From assembly GCA_036320915.1 (NCBI GenBank), contig JAXBDG010000001.1, positions 2,480,001 through 2,544,000 of the forward strand: a DNA stretch of 64,000 nucleotides, in the 5' to 3' direction. A program made the translations under genes and the position numbers. This document shows positions 35,401-46,988 of the stretch, one piece after another. How positions within the stretch are numbered: the stretch's first letter is position 1; every line of letters begins with the position of its first letter. The DNA is from Linnemannia elongata. Its lineage: Eukaryota > Mortierellomycota > Mortierellomycetes > Mortierellales > Mortierellaceae. The notes beneath the pieces are model-generated. The model was given only the letters and a program-made list of their open reading frames with translations, was not told the DNA's origin and ran no database searches.

Positions 35401-38400
35401 ACGTTCTGCCTCCTTGATTTTGAACGATGCAGTCTGCGCTTGTGTAGCAATCGACATCTAAATAATATAATTTGCAAAACCACGGAGCTTTAGTTTAGCA
35501 TGCGATAACACACACAAAAAAAAAACACGTCTATGGATGAATTCCGCAGACAAAAATTTACCTTGGCGTTCCTGAGATCCTCTTTGACCTTGACCAATGC
35601 ACGAGTAATCATGAGCTGATGACCTTGTAGCTGCTGGTTCTCCAGGTCTTTTTCAAGGTCCGCCATCGACAACCGCTTGTTGTTCATGTGAACTGCTTGA
35701 TCACTGCATCCAGCAGCGCTGCTGCCGTTCTGACGAGCTAGGATGACCTCAGCAACCAACCAATTCTCACGTTTCTTCATCCTTGCCAGTTCATCATCCC
35801 GATCCCGCATCTGCTGAAGCAAGCGCTCATTGGCATCACGCGCAGACTCGGCCTGCGACTCCAATTGCTTAACACGGGCAATGTCCGTAGGCGACATGGC
35901 GCCGGGTGAGTCCAGGGACAGTCCAGTGGCTGGAGGTGGCGTAGGCGTAGTCCGGGCATAAGCACGCGCAGGTGCAGGTGAAGGAGACCGGTTGGATGTA
36001 GGAGGAGGAAGTGCCTGATGTGGAGGTGGGGGCATAGCGCCTGTCTTCTTTTCTGCTCCTGGTGGCAAAGCGATCTGACCCGAGACTGGTGGGGACGGGG
36101 TGTTGGGCGCAGGTGGGAGTTGACGAATGCCAGGTGGTGGGAGCATTGGGGATGCTCTTCCTGAAGGCGCATTGTTGGCTCCTCCTGGTGGTGATGGGAA
36201 GTGAGGTCCTGATGCTCCTCCTCCTTGCTGGTTCGATTTACTAACAGAGGCTGATGCAACGGCGTCCATAGCATAAGGGTTCATATCATCTGCAGGCGGG
36301 CCGGGTGCAACACCGTTCATAGTCCGGCGATCTGGACGGGTGACGGGAGGGTTAGTCTCGCCACCAGTGTTCATAGGGCTATCAGAGGAACCATTCAAGA
36401 CACGAAGGGGCGAAGAGTTAGGTCCAGATCCAGCAGCTGAAGGAGGATGAGGAGGGGTGTTGGGATTCTGTTGTTGAAAGGTCTTGCGGTTCACATTCTG
36501 AGCACTGACGGGGCTTGCCATGCCAACAACAACTGCACTACCATACCCTGTAGCCAAGTCCTCCTTGAGAGTCTGTCGACGGGTGGCAATCGACAAGCCT
36601 TCCTCCTGGTAGTCCTGGTTGTTCTGAAATCCACTACTGGCTCCACGAGCAGGAGCAGGAGGTGTGCCCATGGTCAAAGGGCGCTGTCCAAGTTGAGGGT
36701 TTATCAATTGACTGGTTTGCTGAGAGACTGACAGGTTACTGGCGTTGTTACTATTGGGAGGAGGCTTTCCAAAAGTTGCAGGCGACGCTGGTCGTTGAGT
36801 TAAAGGGCGATCGGGTCGAGCAGGTCTATCGGGTCGTTCAGGGCGTCCAGGCGCGGGCGCAGAGGGCTGCCCAGAGTTGCGATCTGATTCCGATTCCACA
36901 CCACTGTCTCCTTGAATCTGCTGTTGTTGTTGTTGTTGACCCCCGCCATCGTTAGGTCTGTTGGGCACGAGTTTTGCGGACGAAACTTGGCGAGGCGCTG
37001 CTGGCGCTGGTGCAGAATCGGAGAAGCGAATGTTAGCTACGAGGATATGAAAATAGTCACAATTTTTGTATTAGCATCTACTAAGAATGAAGCTGGTGCG
37101 ACATTTCAACAATCCAGGTAGACCATAAGACAGCAACTTACGAATCTCGAGGTAGTAGATGTAGGCAGGATCCTCCATTTTGCTCTGCTCTGACTCGCCT
37201 CCAATGATAAAGATCTTGTCCTTGACTGTACACATGGTGTGTCCACTCCTTGGGCTGGGCGCAGGTCCAACATTCTGGAAAAGGTACCACCGGCGTTCTA
37301 AACACAATCATGGACAAGTAAAGGGGTAAAAGATATAAGAAAAAGAGACAGAGTGACCAATCCAGCTGAATACAAGGGGGAAAGAAAAGTCTCTTCTGCT
37401 CCGTGTTTCGAACATACCATGTATCCTGAATGCATATGCGTCATTAAGATCTGATCCGTCAGGGCTGCTTCCTCCAAAGACGTAGAGCACGCCATCAACA
37501 ATTGTGCAGGAGTGACCATGGCGTCCTGTTGGCAAGTATCCAGATGCTGGGATAGGAGTCCAGGTCAGGGCGCGGGTATCGAAGCACCAGATATCGTTGT
37601 AGAAGTAGTCCGCGTCTGCACCTCCAAAGATGTAAATCTTGCCATCATAGACAGCTGCGCTGTGGCCTGAGCGGGCTGGAGGGGATTCTGTCTGCGCTTC
37701 AATGACTTCCCATCTCGGGTTTTGGGTAACTAAGAAAAAAACACACGCACACAAAAAGGAGGTTAGTGTCGCGTTTCGGACAGACAAATCGCATCACATG
37801 GCGATGGGGGGCAGAAACGCAAAAGAGGATCATGACGACCTGTGTCTGGTCGGGGACTGTGGAATGAAACAACCATGGACGGCAACAGAAAGTAAAAAAG
37901 GGGTAAGGGAAAGAGGGGGTAACTTACTGGTCTTCATGTCCATAGCTACAATGTCTCCAAGGTAGAAGTCGTCGACCTGACCTCCAAAAATGTACATTAT
38001 TGATCCAATGTTACATCCGGAATGAGAGTGGCGAGGGGTGGGTAATTGTCCTTGAATGGGTGGTCGATTCCATTCTTTCCTGATAGTATGATATACGTGC
38101 AGGGTGTCGTCGCATTGTCCTGTTGTTGGGTCCCAACCGCCAAAGACTAGGTGAAGTGAGCGATAATAAGATAATCAGGATTAAGTGCCGAGTCGTTATT
38201 AATGAAGAACACATGGCAATGTAGGCTTCATGCAAGTGGGTCTCGGACCCATGAACATAAGGCATGAAATGAAATGAAAAAGGAATAGGGGGAAATAACC
38301 ACATTAGAGGTTGAAGGGGTGACTTACAGATAATGTATTGACCAATGTTGACAGCGGTATGGCCACTCTTTGGTATAGGGGGTTCTGCCCCTGCGGGAGT

Positions 38401-39943
38401 GATTAACTGGCATTGCAGCGACACTAACACACCAGAAAAGAATAGAAAAAAAAATAATAAAAAGAGCATCAGGTGTTGGTCGTTAGGTTATAATTAGCGA
38501 TGGGTAAAGAAAGTGCACAACAGAAAGAACAAAAAAAAAAAGAAAGTTGAATTATGAATGGAGGAAGGGGGAGTGGAATGGTAGTCAAGCAGGGGGAGGG
38601 GAGAGAGGGGGGCGGAGAGAATGGGACCCAGGCATGGTTTTTTGAATTATGAGCCCGTCCTGACTTGCAATTGAACTCTGTAGTGTTGGTCCTGGATTAA
38701 TGGTTTGGTAGTAAATGGGTCTAAGGGAATCTATATCGCAATCTTTTGTTTCTTCCTCGTCTGGGGAATACAAGAGGAGAGCCGCAAACAAGGAGGAAGG
38801 TCGGAGGTGCGATTGGACAGGGGTATTTTTTTTTTTTTTTTTTTTTTGTTGAGGAGTGGAGATCCAACGAGAGCAATTCCCTTTATGTTCGTTATATGAA
38901 CTGTGAGCCATTAACTCTAGTCCATACAAAGGGCATTAACAACGAGAGCAGAACATACTTCGATGTCTCTCTCACCCGCTGTCTCTCTCTCTCTCTCTTG
39001 TCTGTCTGACTGTCTGTCTGTTTTTGTTCCTATTCCCTGTTCCTGTTTCCTGTTCCTGATCTGCATTTTCCTGATTTAGGCCACAGAGTGAATCGATCGC
39101 ACAAGCCAAAACAATTGTACGACAATGACAAGGAAGGAAAGAAGAGAAGAATACAGGGAATCAATTGCAGTGCAAAAGGAGGGAGACAAGACACCTACCA
39201 GAGTCAATAACATAAAGGTCTCCCTTGGGTACTCCGAACTGGCAGCCACCATAGAGAAAGATATCCGTTCCTGTGGGTGTACTCGAGCTCGTGTGCTGAA
39301 ACCGCGGAAAGGGGTTCGATCCAGCGATGCGACGTTGCGTCCAAAACAGTTGAGGAGTCGGGGGAGCTACTGCTCCTGCTGCTCCTGCCGCTCCTGCAGT
39401 CACAGGTGCACTCAGTGCTGGAGAAAGAAGACCCTGTTGTTGCTGTTGTTGTTGCTGCTGCTGTTGATGTTGTTGTTGTAATGCGGGTGATTGTGGTGGT
39501 GGCTGCTGGTGCGACATAACTGGTGATGGTTGCGATTGTTGTTGAAGCTGCTGGTGAATACCGTGGCCATTGGCCTGAGGAAACGTCGGGCTCATAGGTC
39601 CTCCTCCTCCGTTCATACCATTCATGGGACGACCAGTAGGTGGAGCAGGAGGAGGCTGTTGGTATCCCTGAGACTGGCCACCATTGCTGTTTTGATTGTC
39701 GTTATAGCCATATTGGGCGAGGTTGCTATTGCTGCCGTTATTACTAGGGTATCCTCCTCCGTTCTGCTGTGCGTTGTTATTGTTGTTGTTGTTGTTGTTG
39801 TTGGAGGGTGGAGGGTTGTTGTTGAGACCGAGGCCGTTGGGAGGTGGGGCAGGTCGTTGTTTCCCAGCAGAGTTGTTGTTATTGGCGTTGTTGGCATTAT
39901 TATTGGGGTCTTCCTTTTTCTTTTTTGTGAAGAGACCGGCCAT
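32452..39943 (-). CDS. tea1: Kelch-repeat/coiled-coil cell-end polarity protein (Tea1-like)
   Basis: Seven exons: 39943-39199, 38423-38328, 38146-37928, 37729-37418, 37297-37142, 37036-35562 and 35457-32452. All junctions are GT-AG and phase-consistent, giving 2002 aa. Residues 1-215 are Asn/Gln/Pro-rich after MAGLFTKKKKED. About 225-509 hold six Kelch repeats (for example YIIFGGWDPTTGQCDDTLHV, MYIFGGQVDDFYLGDIVAMD, IYIFGGADADYFYNDIWCFD), forming a beta propeller. About 515-890 is Pro-rich, about 895-1670 a long coiled coil, and the end has poly-Gln tracts. Tea1/Tea3/KelA-type proteins ride microtubule plus ends and mark growth sites at cell tips, tethering formin complexes; that role is inferred here from architecture. 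The fifth intron-exon boundary sets the IPNIRFSDS junction. The gene symbol reflects family likeness, not proven orthology. Confidence 0.9.
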
Positions 39944-41980
39944 GGTGGTTATGTATTAAGTGTGAGTAGGCTAGATGCAAATGAAAAAGGAAGAGATGTA
40001 GATGCTGGGGCGTATAGAAGAGTGATTGCAAGGGAGTGAGGAATGAGAGAAAGGGGAAGGGGCGTAGGAAGTGTTCTTTTAGGTCAAGTGTTTTTTTTTC
40101 CTTAAGAGTGTTGCCTGGGGTTAGTGGCAAACAGGGTGGGTGTAATGGAATGGAAGGATTGAGAGGTAGTGTTCCGGGCAAGGAAGGGGGAGTGTCGTGA
40201 AGTGAGCGAGTGGAAGGAAGTAGTTAGATGAATGTATAAGTGTGAATGAGGGTCGCGAAAAGAAAGGGAGGGGAGGATGCCAATAAAGGGTCCCGGGGGT
40301 AGGAGCGGAGAGATGTGAGAAGGGATGAGGAGGAGAGGAGGAGTGGAGAGGGAAAAAAAGGAAGTTGAGAAGAAAGAAGAGAAGAAGAAGAAGAAAAAAG
40401 GACAGGGGATGGATGAGAAGGAAAGGGAATGGTGGAGGTGGGTGAGATCAGTTTGGGGTGTATGTATAAAAGTATGTCCCCTGTGGTTCGAAATAAAGTC
40501 TTTAAAGGGAAGCTAAACACCCTCCTCCTTCATGCCCACAAGGATGGCCATCCATCCATCCCTCGATCCCAACCAACCACAACCAAAAGATTTAATTAAT
40601 TATGTTGAGGGCAATGGTCTTTTTTATCTCCGCGTCCAAACCTTGCTGACCCTTTCTCTTTTCTCTGTCTGTCTTTGCTTGGTTGTCTGCTGCTGGTGTC
40701 TGTCTCTCCTTCTCGTAAAAAAGATCGCAACAACCACCCAACCAATGCCTCTTTCCTCTTCATCATCTCCCTCTCTTGTTGTCCTTGCTATCCGCACCTT
40801 TCCATAAATTACTCCGTCCTTCGTCGCCCATAATGCATCTTTCATCTCTCTTCCTGTCGAAACATTTTTTTTTATTTTTCATTCAATATCATCTCTTTAT
40901 CATGACCTTCTGCTAGAAAAACAAAACAACATTAAATTCGAAAGATGCTCTTTCCTTCCAGGAACGAAGCAAAAAAACATTGTTGTCGACAATCCAATGG
41001 CAACTTTTTCCTTTATACCCAACCCGATCACCTAAGCAGTTAAAGACAACGAAAAATGATTCTTCTCTAAAGAAAGATACGTCTTGGGGAAAACACATAC
41101 ATGACTATGATTAGCCATGCAAAGGCATCTCCTCCTCTTCCCCCATGATACCATCCATTGATCTCACCCATGCTATTCATAATACATCAAGATCAAACTA
41201 AAGTGAAATATCCAGACAAAAAAAAAAAAAAAAAAAAAAAAGCGACATGCGCGGTTCAAATTACTTGCCTAATGTCGTACCAAAAGTACTATCTATCACA
41301 CCCTCATTTGACAGACATCGCCCAAACACTCCCTTCTTTCGATCGTCTACTGCAGTACGGCGGTGCTCTATACGCATGACACAACCTGGTGCCATTCTCA
41401 TGGAACAATGACCATTGTACAACTTCATAGAGTGTACTTTCAGACAAGCGTGTTTTTCCGCATCCTGGGTCTGTACCATGTAAGACCATGAACTGAAGGG
41501 TATCGTCTAGCGTAGTTTGATACACAGTACAAGTACAGTACAACTGACTGACAAGAGTGTCTACCATTTGCCTGGATCTGTACCATGTAAGACCATATAC
41601 AAAATGGCATCAACTAGCCTTGTTGGATGGGTTTGATACATGCCTAGCTTGACGCATACCTACGCCATGCATGATCCACATTCATAACACAAATGACAAA
41701 TAACAAATGTCACCAACTGCAATGTTTCTTATCGCACCCTCTTTCCAAACCCCCCAAACAAGAAGAAAAGAAAAAAAAAGGGCTCTTGACAATGACTAGT
41801 TTGTTGAATGCTTCCATAACACAAAAAGTACAGCATGCAATATCCACGATCATTACAAAAATGCAAAGAAGAAAACAGAAAATGTTCAAAAATATGTTAT
41901 CGTACACTCTATTCCTTTCAAAGAACAAAAAAAGAAAGACACCTGACATAACCCTGAGAGATTACAGTGTTCCTGCTTCC
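39944..41980. other. Upstream region of the Kelch gene and 3' region of ubiquilin
   Basis: No gene is supported. From 39944 to about 40500 the plus strand is purine-rich, so the minus-strand Kelch gene has a CT-rich leader. An A run is at 41219-41240. A 19-bp direct repeat lies near 41471 and 41578. Confidence 0.6.
41471..41596. repeat. Spaced 19-bp direct repeat
   Basis: CTGTACCATGTAAGACCAT occurs at 41471-41489 and 41578-41596, 107 bp apart. Weaker similarity extends on both sides (TTTGATACA follows both), so this is an old duplication of about 100 bp. Confidence 0.8.
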
Positions 41981-43326
41981 TTAAATGTTGCCAGAGAAAA
42001 GCATCTCAATGGCGGCATGAACGTTTCCTCCAGCTGCCAAAAGAGCGCGAATGTTCTTGGCAGCATCCCAGAATCCCATCTCGTTCAGTTGCTGAAGCTG
42101 GACCTGAAAACGGACCTCTGGTGGCTCCTGAGGCTGAGCAGGGGCAGCTGCTCCAATGCCTGCTCCTGCGCCCATTGCTGCCATCTGCTGTGCCCAGTAT
42201 TGTGCCATAGGGTTAGGGGCTCCTGCTCCGGGGTTAACGCCTGCTCCTCCGAGAGCTGCAAAGGGGTTGAATGCGGGTGCGGCGGGTGTAGCAGCAGCTC
42301 CAGAAGCAGGGGGTGTCGTCGTTGAAGCAGGTGTGGTGGCAGCAGGTGCAGGAGTGCCCCAGGGGTTGTACATGGCTCCACCTCCCATACCTCCCATACC
42401 CATGCCCCCCATACCACCCATCTGTTGACTCATCTGCGCGACCTGACGAAGCATCTCTGGGTTGGAAATCATTTGCTGGAACTGAGGTGACTGGAGCATC
42501 TGACGGACCTCGGGTCCCATGGCCGCCAACTGAGGATTCATCGAGATCATCGACTCGAGCACCTGGGGGTTCTGAAGCATAGTGGACATGTACTGGGCAA
42601 AGTTGGGGTCCTGCATCATTTGGTTCATCATGTTGGGGTCCATGCCACCGCCCATACCTCCCATACCGCCCATGCCTCCGAAGCCGCCCATACCCCCCAT
42701 ACCGCCCATGCCGCCACCCATCATGTTTGCCCAAGGGTTGGGCAATGCTCCGGCTCCTGTTCCAAAGGGATCTATTTACAGAGAAAGTGGATGCCAAGAG
42801 AACAAGTTGCGACATTCGTCAGTTTTCCTGTACTATCACTTTTCCTGTACTAGTCGCGCTCTTTGTCATAGACCGTGTCATCGCCCTTGTCTTTATCGTG
42901 TCGTCCACAGACTAAAGTGAAATAGAAGAAAGAGGAGAGAAAAAAAGAGAGCAAAAAGGGCGGTTGTTTACCTGCAGCGGCGGGAGTAGTAGTGGCAGCA
43001 GTCGAGGCAGGTGTAGTAGGCGCAGCGGGTGTGGAGGCAGCAGCAGGTGTAGAGGCAGCAGCAGCAGCGGGAGCAGCAGAGCCAGCAGCAGCGGCAACGG
43101 CGCTGCGAACCATATGGACGGTGTGTCCCTCTGCAATCTTGTAGGACTCGATGGTGTCCTGGTCCTTGAGGACGCGACCAGAGTAGATCAGACGCATTCT
43201 GTCTGCGGGGGTGTCGCAGTTTTCAGCGATCTTGTTCTTGAAGTCGAGGACAGTGTCTGTGGTCTTGAGGGAGATGACATATTTTTGGTCGTTGGAGGCC
43301 TTGACGTTGACGGTGATTTCAGACAT
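41981..43326 (-). CDS. dsk2: Ubiquilin (Dsk2-type proteasome shuttle)
   Basis: Exon 1 is 43326-42972 and exon 2 is 42771-41981, 381 aa, with a 200-nt phase-1 GT-AG intron. Residues 1-73 are a ubiquitin-like domain (MSEITVNVKASNDQKYVISL, RLIYSGRVLKDQDTIESYKI). Residues about 75-118 are an Ala/Pro/Thr linker. A Met/Gly repeat stretch follows, then STI1-type sequence (QDPNFAQYMSTMLQNPQVLE, LAAMGPEVRQMLQSPQFQQM), a Pro/Ala-rich segment, and a C-terminal UBA domain at about 345-381 (LQQLNEMGFWDAAKNIRALL). In the family the ubiquitin-like domain docks on the proteasome and UBA binds ubiquitin chains, so Dsk2 delivers ubiquitinated substrates. It is shorter than animal ubiquilins but normal for fungi. 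Confidence 0.95.
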
Positions 43327-44561
43327 GACGAGTTGTTGTGTGTGTTATTGTGTTGAATTAGGGTGTGTGTGTGAGAGAGAAAGAGAGAAAGAGAAGATGG
43401 AAAGAAACAAAAGGAAGAAGGTAAGAGTCGAAAAAGAGGGTGAGTGGAGAGAGTGGAGCAAGAGGAAGAATGTACACGTCAGGAAGGATAAAATAAGAAA
43501 GGGGGTGACGGAGAAGGGAGCAGAGAAGCGTGGATAGAAATGAGTAAAAAGGGAAAGAAGGGTAAAGAAGGGAGAAGGATAAGAAAAGAAAAGAAAAGAA
43601 AAGAAGAAAAGAAAGAGGCAAACAAAGAAAGAAGGAAGTTGGTTGCAGAGAGCAAAGAAACGAAATGAGTGCGTATGCCCTCTCTATCCGCCTTTTCTTC
43701 TCTTTCCTTCTTTTTCTCTGTTTTTTTTGTTCGCACAAACAAGAATAGGAACAACAGAAAGACCCTTTGTTATGTCCCTTTCTCAAATCAAATACACTCT
43801 CATTCCCCCCCCCCCTCCTTCTCCTTCTCTCCTTTTCCCTTGACTCCAACCAACCCAAGCAATCGAGTCTGCTTCTCAAAGGAGACGCCATCCACACCCA
43901 CACGGTGGCCATGTTACGTCTACGTCATGCCCTCTCTTTCTCTGTTCCCGCCACTCTCTACTTCGATCACTATTTTTGTGCGTTTCAAATCGATTCGTGC
44001 GTGATCCATCACCCGCACAAGAATCAAGATTAACCTTGTTTTTTTTTTTTTTTTTACCTTCTTCTCTTCTCTTTGTATCACTCACTCCTCTTCTCTTTTT
44101 TATTACTAAACCGCCATTCTCACTCCCAACAACCCTCAGTTCTATCTGCTAAGGTGTCCATCTCTCTTCTTTTTTTTATTCTTCTCGGAAAAAGAGAGTG
44201 AAAACGCGCGGGATATCTTTTTTTTGCAAAAGGGCAAACACATAATGGCAAAGTGTTTCCCCCCCCCTTTCTTCCTTTATACGATCGACCTTTCTTTCTT
44301 CATTCTTGTCGACTGTACACCAAGACACAGAGCACATCTCAAATAAAGTTCTGACGAATCACCGTCCCCCCTATACCTCACATAGCACACAATTCACAAG
44401 GAGAAGCAAACAATTACCCACAAGTACAAAAAACCCCTTTGTTATTTACTCCTTCATTTTCCCATTGTCATTTGCAGATCCGTTTTTCTTGCAGTACAGC
44501 ACACGGCCCTACCACCTTTCTTTTCCAGGAGGAAAACATTCAACACCACATCTCTTCATTC
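43327..44561. promoter_or_regulatory. Promoter region of ubiquilin and 3' region of an F-box gene
   Basis: The plus strand is purine-rich from 43370 to 43660, giving the minus-strand ubiquilin gene a CT-rich leader. A T run (44040-44054) and CT-rich sequence follow. Reading frames predicted here on both strands are composition artefacts. The last part is 3' flank of the minus-strand F-box gene ending at 44562. Confidence 0.5.
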
Positions 44562-46625
44562 TCAAAACTCTGGACTACAATCATGTTCCTTCGGCGAACA
44601 ATAATAGACCCTCTCCAGACTCGGACAACTCACAAACTCCTCCTTACCATCGATCTCCTCAACCATGTCCTTTACATCCTTCAATCGTCCTACATTCTTC
44701 AACTGCTCCCTCAGATTCCGAACTTCCTCTCCTTCCTCTTCATCTTCCTCAACTGTTATCCGCCCAATGCCTGTTCCAAAAACTTCCTCTTCCTCCTCAA
44801 GTGCCAACAACTTGTCCCATCTCCCAACCTCTCTCCTCCTCAACAACTTCCCATTCTCAAAAATCCCCCTTTCCTCCTCCTTCACTAACTCCTCCCTCCC
44901 CACAAACATCCAATTCAAATACTCCCAAACCACCTCAATATCCCTGCTCGTTCCTTTCCTCAGATCGTAACCTCCCTCGTTCATCTCAAACGTCCCCACC
45001 CACAACCGTCGTAACCACTTCATTCTTGCCAATAGACAGAACCCGCTCTTGAGGGATAACCTTGGAATGGCGGTTGCGTGTCGACAGTCTCGGTCTTGGA
45101 GGCGGATCTCGCGGAGGTTGGGGCAGACGCGGGAAATATATCCGAATATCAAACGGGCGTTTTTGGGGGATTGTTTTGAGTAGGGTTTTGATAGGGGTTT
45201 GAAGCCGAGGTGTAATGTCTCCAAAAACCTGCACATCCAGATATCACCCCTCGGCTTCTTTCCAGTGGTAACGTCGGTACTGTTGCCAGTTCTTGGACTG
45301 CGATTGTTGATATCAAAGAAGGCGACAGGGTAGGGGGTCCTGGCAGCGCGGAGATGGACCAGATGTGGCGAAGAGCACAGATACGTATGTAATCCCTCCG
45401 CCACCCTGCCATTATTACAGGCACTCAACAACTCCAACGTCGTTACTACATTCGGAATCGTCTGTAGACCCCGAATCAACTCTGGCGACAAATCTCTTGC
45501 GCAGAACGTCCAATCCTTTGACCCTCGGTGTTCTTCCAGTTCCATATGGTCCGGTCGGTCATTGGATCTGTCCGAGTAGTGAAAAGTCTGGAGGTCGAGG
45601 CCAATTTTTTGGAGGTGTCGAACGAGGTCATGGTATGTGTAGGTTGGGTTGTCGAAGTAAGATCCGTCCTTGGTAGTGTCGCGTCTGTTGATGACTTTGA
45701 GAACCTTTAGATTGGGCGAAACTGAGAGGAGGGTTTCCAGATCCTGTGGGTCATAGTCGAGACCCTGGAGAATAAATGTCTCGAGGTAACGGCAACGAAA
45801 AGGAGCATCCGATGACGACAATGATGAGGCTCCACCAGATCCAGATCCAGATCCAGAATCCTTGGCGATAGCGACCGCCTCACTCTTAGGATGCACCCAA
45901 GGCCCCATTATCATCGGCGCAAAACTCAACGTCTCCCCCGCAATCTTGAACGATTGCAATAGCGGACAATTCATAATCACCAGCTGCGGCTGAAACACAA
46001 ACGAATCCATATACGGATGCCACCGCTCGAAATGGCATGTCATCACCTGGACATGTGTCAAAGTCCCCAAATGCCGATGAAGACTCTTTAATACAATATG
46101 CCCAGCCCATCCACCTAGTACCAACTCCCGGAGCGTCGTCCTTCTCAACAACATTGGTGCCTTCAAGAACTCCTCCTGACCCTTATACTCCTGGACACCT
46201 TGGTTCAGGTTGTTGTTGTTCTGTATCTTTGCAAACATCGCTGTCTGTCTCGACGAAGGATCCAACACCTCCAGGAGAGCCAAAGTAATAGCCCAGTAAT
46301 CGAATCGAACCGCCGTAGGATCTTCATAATGTGCCTGTGGAGTCTGCACCTCCAAGCGACCGGCAAATTTCAGCCTCCTGAACCGGTCATCTAGGTGCTT
46401 GTTGGAGTTCTCGTCCTGATATTCCCACCTTACGGTTCGAAAGATGTGGTCTCGGCTGAGTATGAGCCACTGGTGGCAGACAAAGGGGACTGAACGACGG
46501 AGGGTGTGTTCTTCGACACTAGGGAGGATCTGGGCTAGAATCTCTGGGATCTCCAGGGGTGAGGGTCTGCTTGGACGGTTGCTGGTAGTTGGTGGCAGAG
46601 GTGGTGCTGTATCCTGATCATCCAT
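44562..46625 (-). CDS. F-box/LRR protein
   Basis: The product is 687 aa in one exon. Residues about 20-65 form an F-box-like segment (SPLEIPEILAQILPSVEEHT, then VCHQWLILSRDHIFRTVRW), expected to dock on Skp1. LRR-like repeats follow (TLRELVLGGWAGHIVLKSLH, LETFILQGLDYDPQDLETLL, LETLHLGFKPL), with a run of Ser/Gly near residue 250 (GSGSGSGGASSLSSS). The C-terminal 100 residues are Glu-rich with a coiled-coil look (EEDEEEGEEVRNLREQLKNV, VKDMVEEIDGKEEFVSCPSL). The same organisation, including the VKDMVEEID-type segment, recurs in the next F-box gene (46989) and the one at 51881, so the three are paralogues. The substrate is unknown. Confidence 0.78.
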   Translation of the reverse strand: MDDQDTAPPLPPTTSNRPSRPSPLEIPEILAQILPSVEEHTLRRSVPFVCHQWLILSRDHIFRTVRWEYQDENSNKHLDDRFRRLKFAGRLEVQTPQAHYEDPTAVRFDYWAITLALLEVLDPSSRQTAMFAKIQNNNNLNQGVQEYKGQEEFLKAPMLLRRTTLRELVLGGWAGHIVLKSLHRHLGTLTHVQVMTCHFERWHPYMDSFVFQPQLVIMNCPLLQSFKIAGETLSFAPMIMGPWVHPKSEAVAIAKDSGSGSGSGGASSLSSSDAPFRCRYLETFILQGLDYDPQDLETLLSVSPNLKVLKVINRRDTTKDGSYFDNPTYTYHDLVRHLQKIGLDLQTFHYSDRSNDRPDHMELEEHRGSKDWTFCARDLSPELIRGLQTIPNVVTTLELLSACNNGRVAEGLHTYLCSSPHLVHLRAARTPYPVAFFDINNRSPRTGNSTDVTTGKKPRGDIWMCRFLETLHLGFKPLSKPYSKQSPKNARLIFGYISRVCPNLREIRLQDRDCRHATAIPRLSLKSGFCLLARMKWLRRLWVGTFEMNEGGYDLRKGTSRDIEVVWEYLNWMFVGREELVKEEERGIFENGKLLRRREVGRWDKLLALEEEEEVFGTGIGRITVEEDEEEGEEVRNLREQLKNVGRLKDVKDMVEEIDGKEEFVSCPSLERVYYCSPKEHDCSPEF

Positions 46626-46988
46626 GTTTTATTGGAGGGGAGGGTCGAGGCGAATGGTGATCCTGAGTTTGTCTGCGCTATGAGAGGAGAGGAAAAGAGG
46701 GGGAAGGAAAAGAAAGAAAAGGAAGAAAAGGAAGAGAATAGAACGACAAAAATACCATAGAATAAAAATGCGGCGTGTCTGCCTGTGAACCCTGTTTTTC
46801 GAATGATTGATTTTCTCAACGGGACCGATATGCTTGTCTGCAAACAACGAGGACAAACAGATATGCTTGCATTTTCAACGTCAAGGAAATACACACTTTT
46901 TTTTATTTCTTTTGTTTTTTTTTATTTTTACCCTCGCGTACTTGTAAAAAGGAATCAGGATGACGATATCAGTGGTAGAATTATCACG
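46626..46988. other. Intergenic between two minus-strand F-box genes
   Basis: A purine-rich stretch (46680-46740 on the plus strand) forms the CT-rich leader of the downstream F-box gene. A T-rich run lies near 46895-46930. No gene is seen. Confidence 0.6.

Noticed and set aside
39530..40039. Val/Leu-rich 169-aa plus-strand frame
   Set aside because: It is the antisense of Asn/Gln codon repeats in the first exon of the Kelch gene.
43358..45052. Long frames in 43358-43912 (minus) and 44306-45052 (plus)
   Set aside because: The first is AG-rich promoter composition upstream of ubiquilin; the second overlaps the antisense of the F-box gene at 44562.
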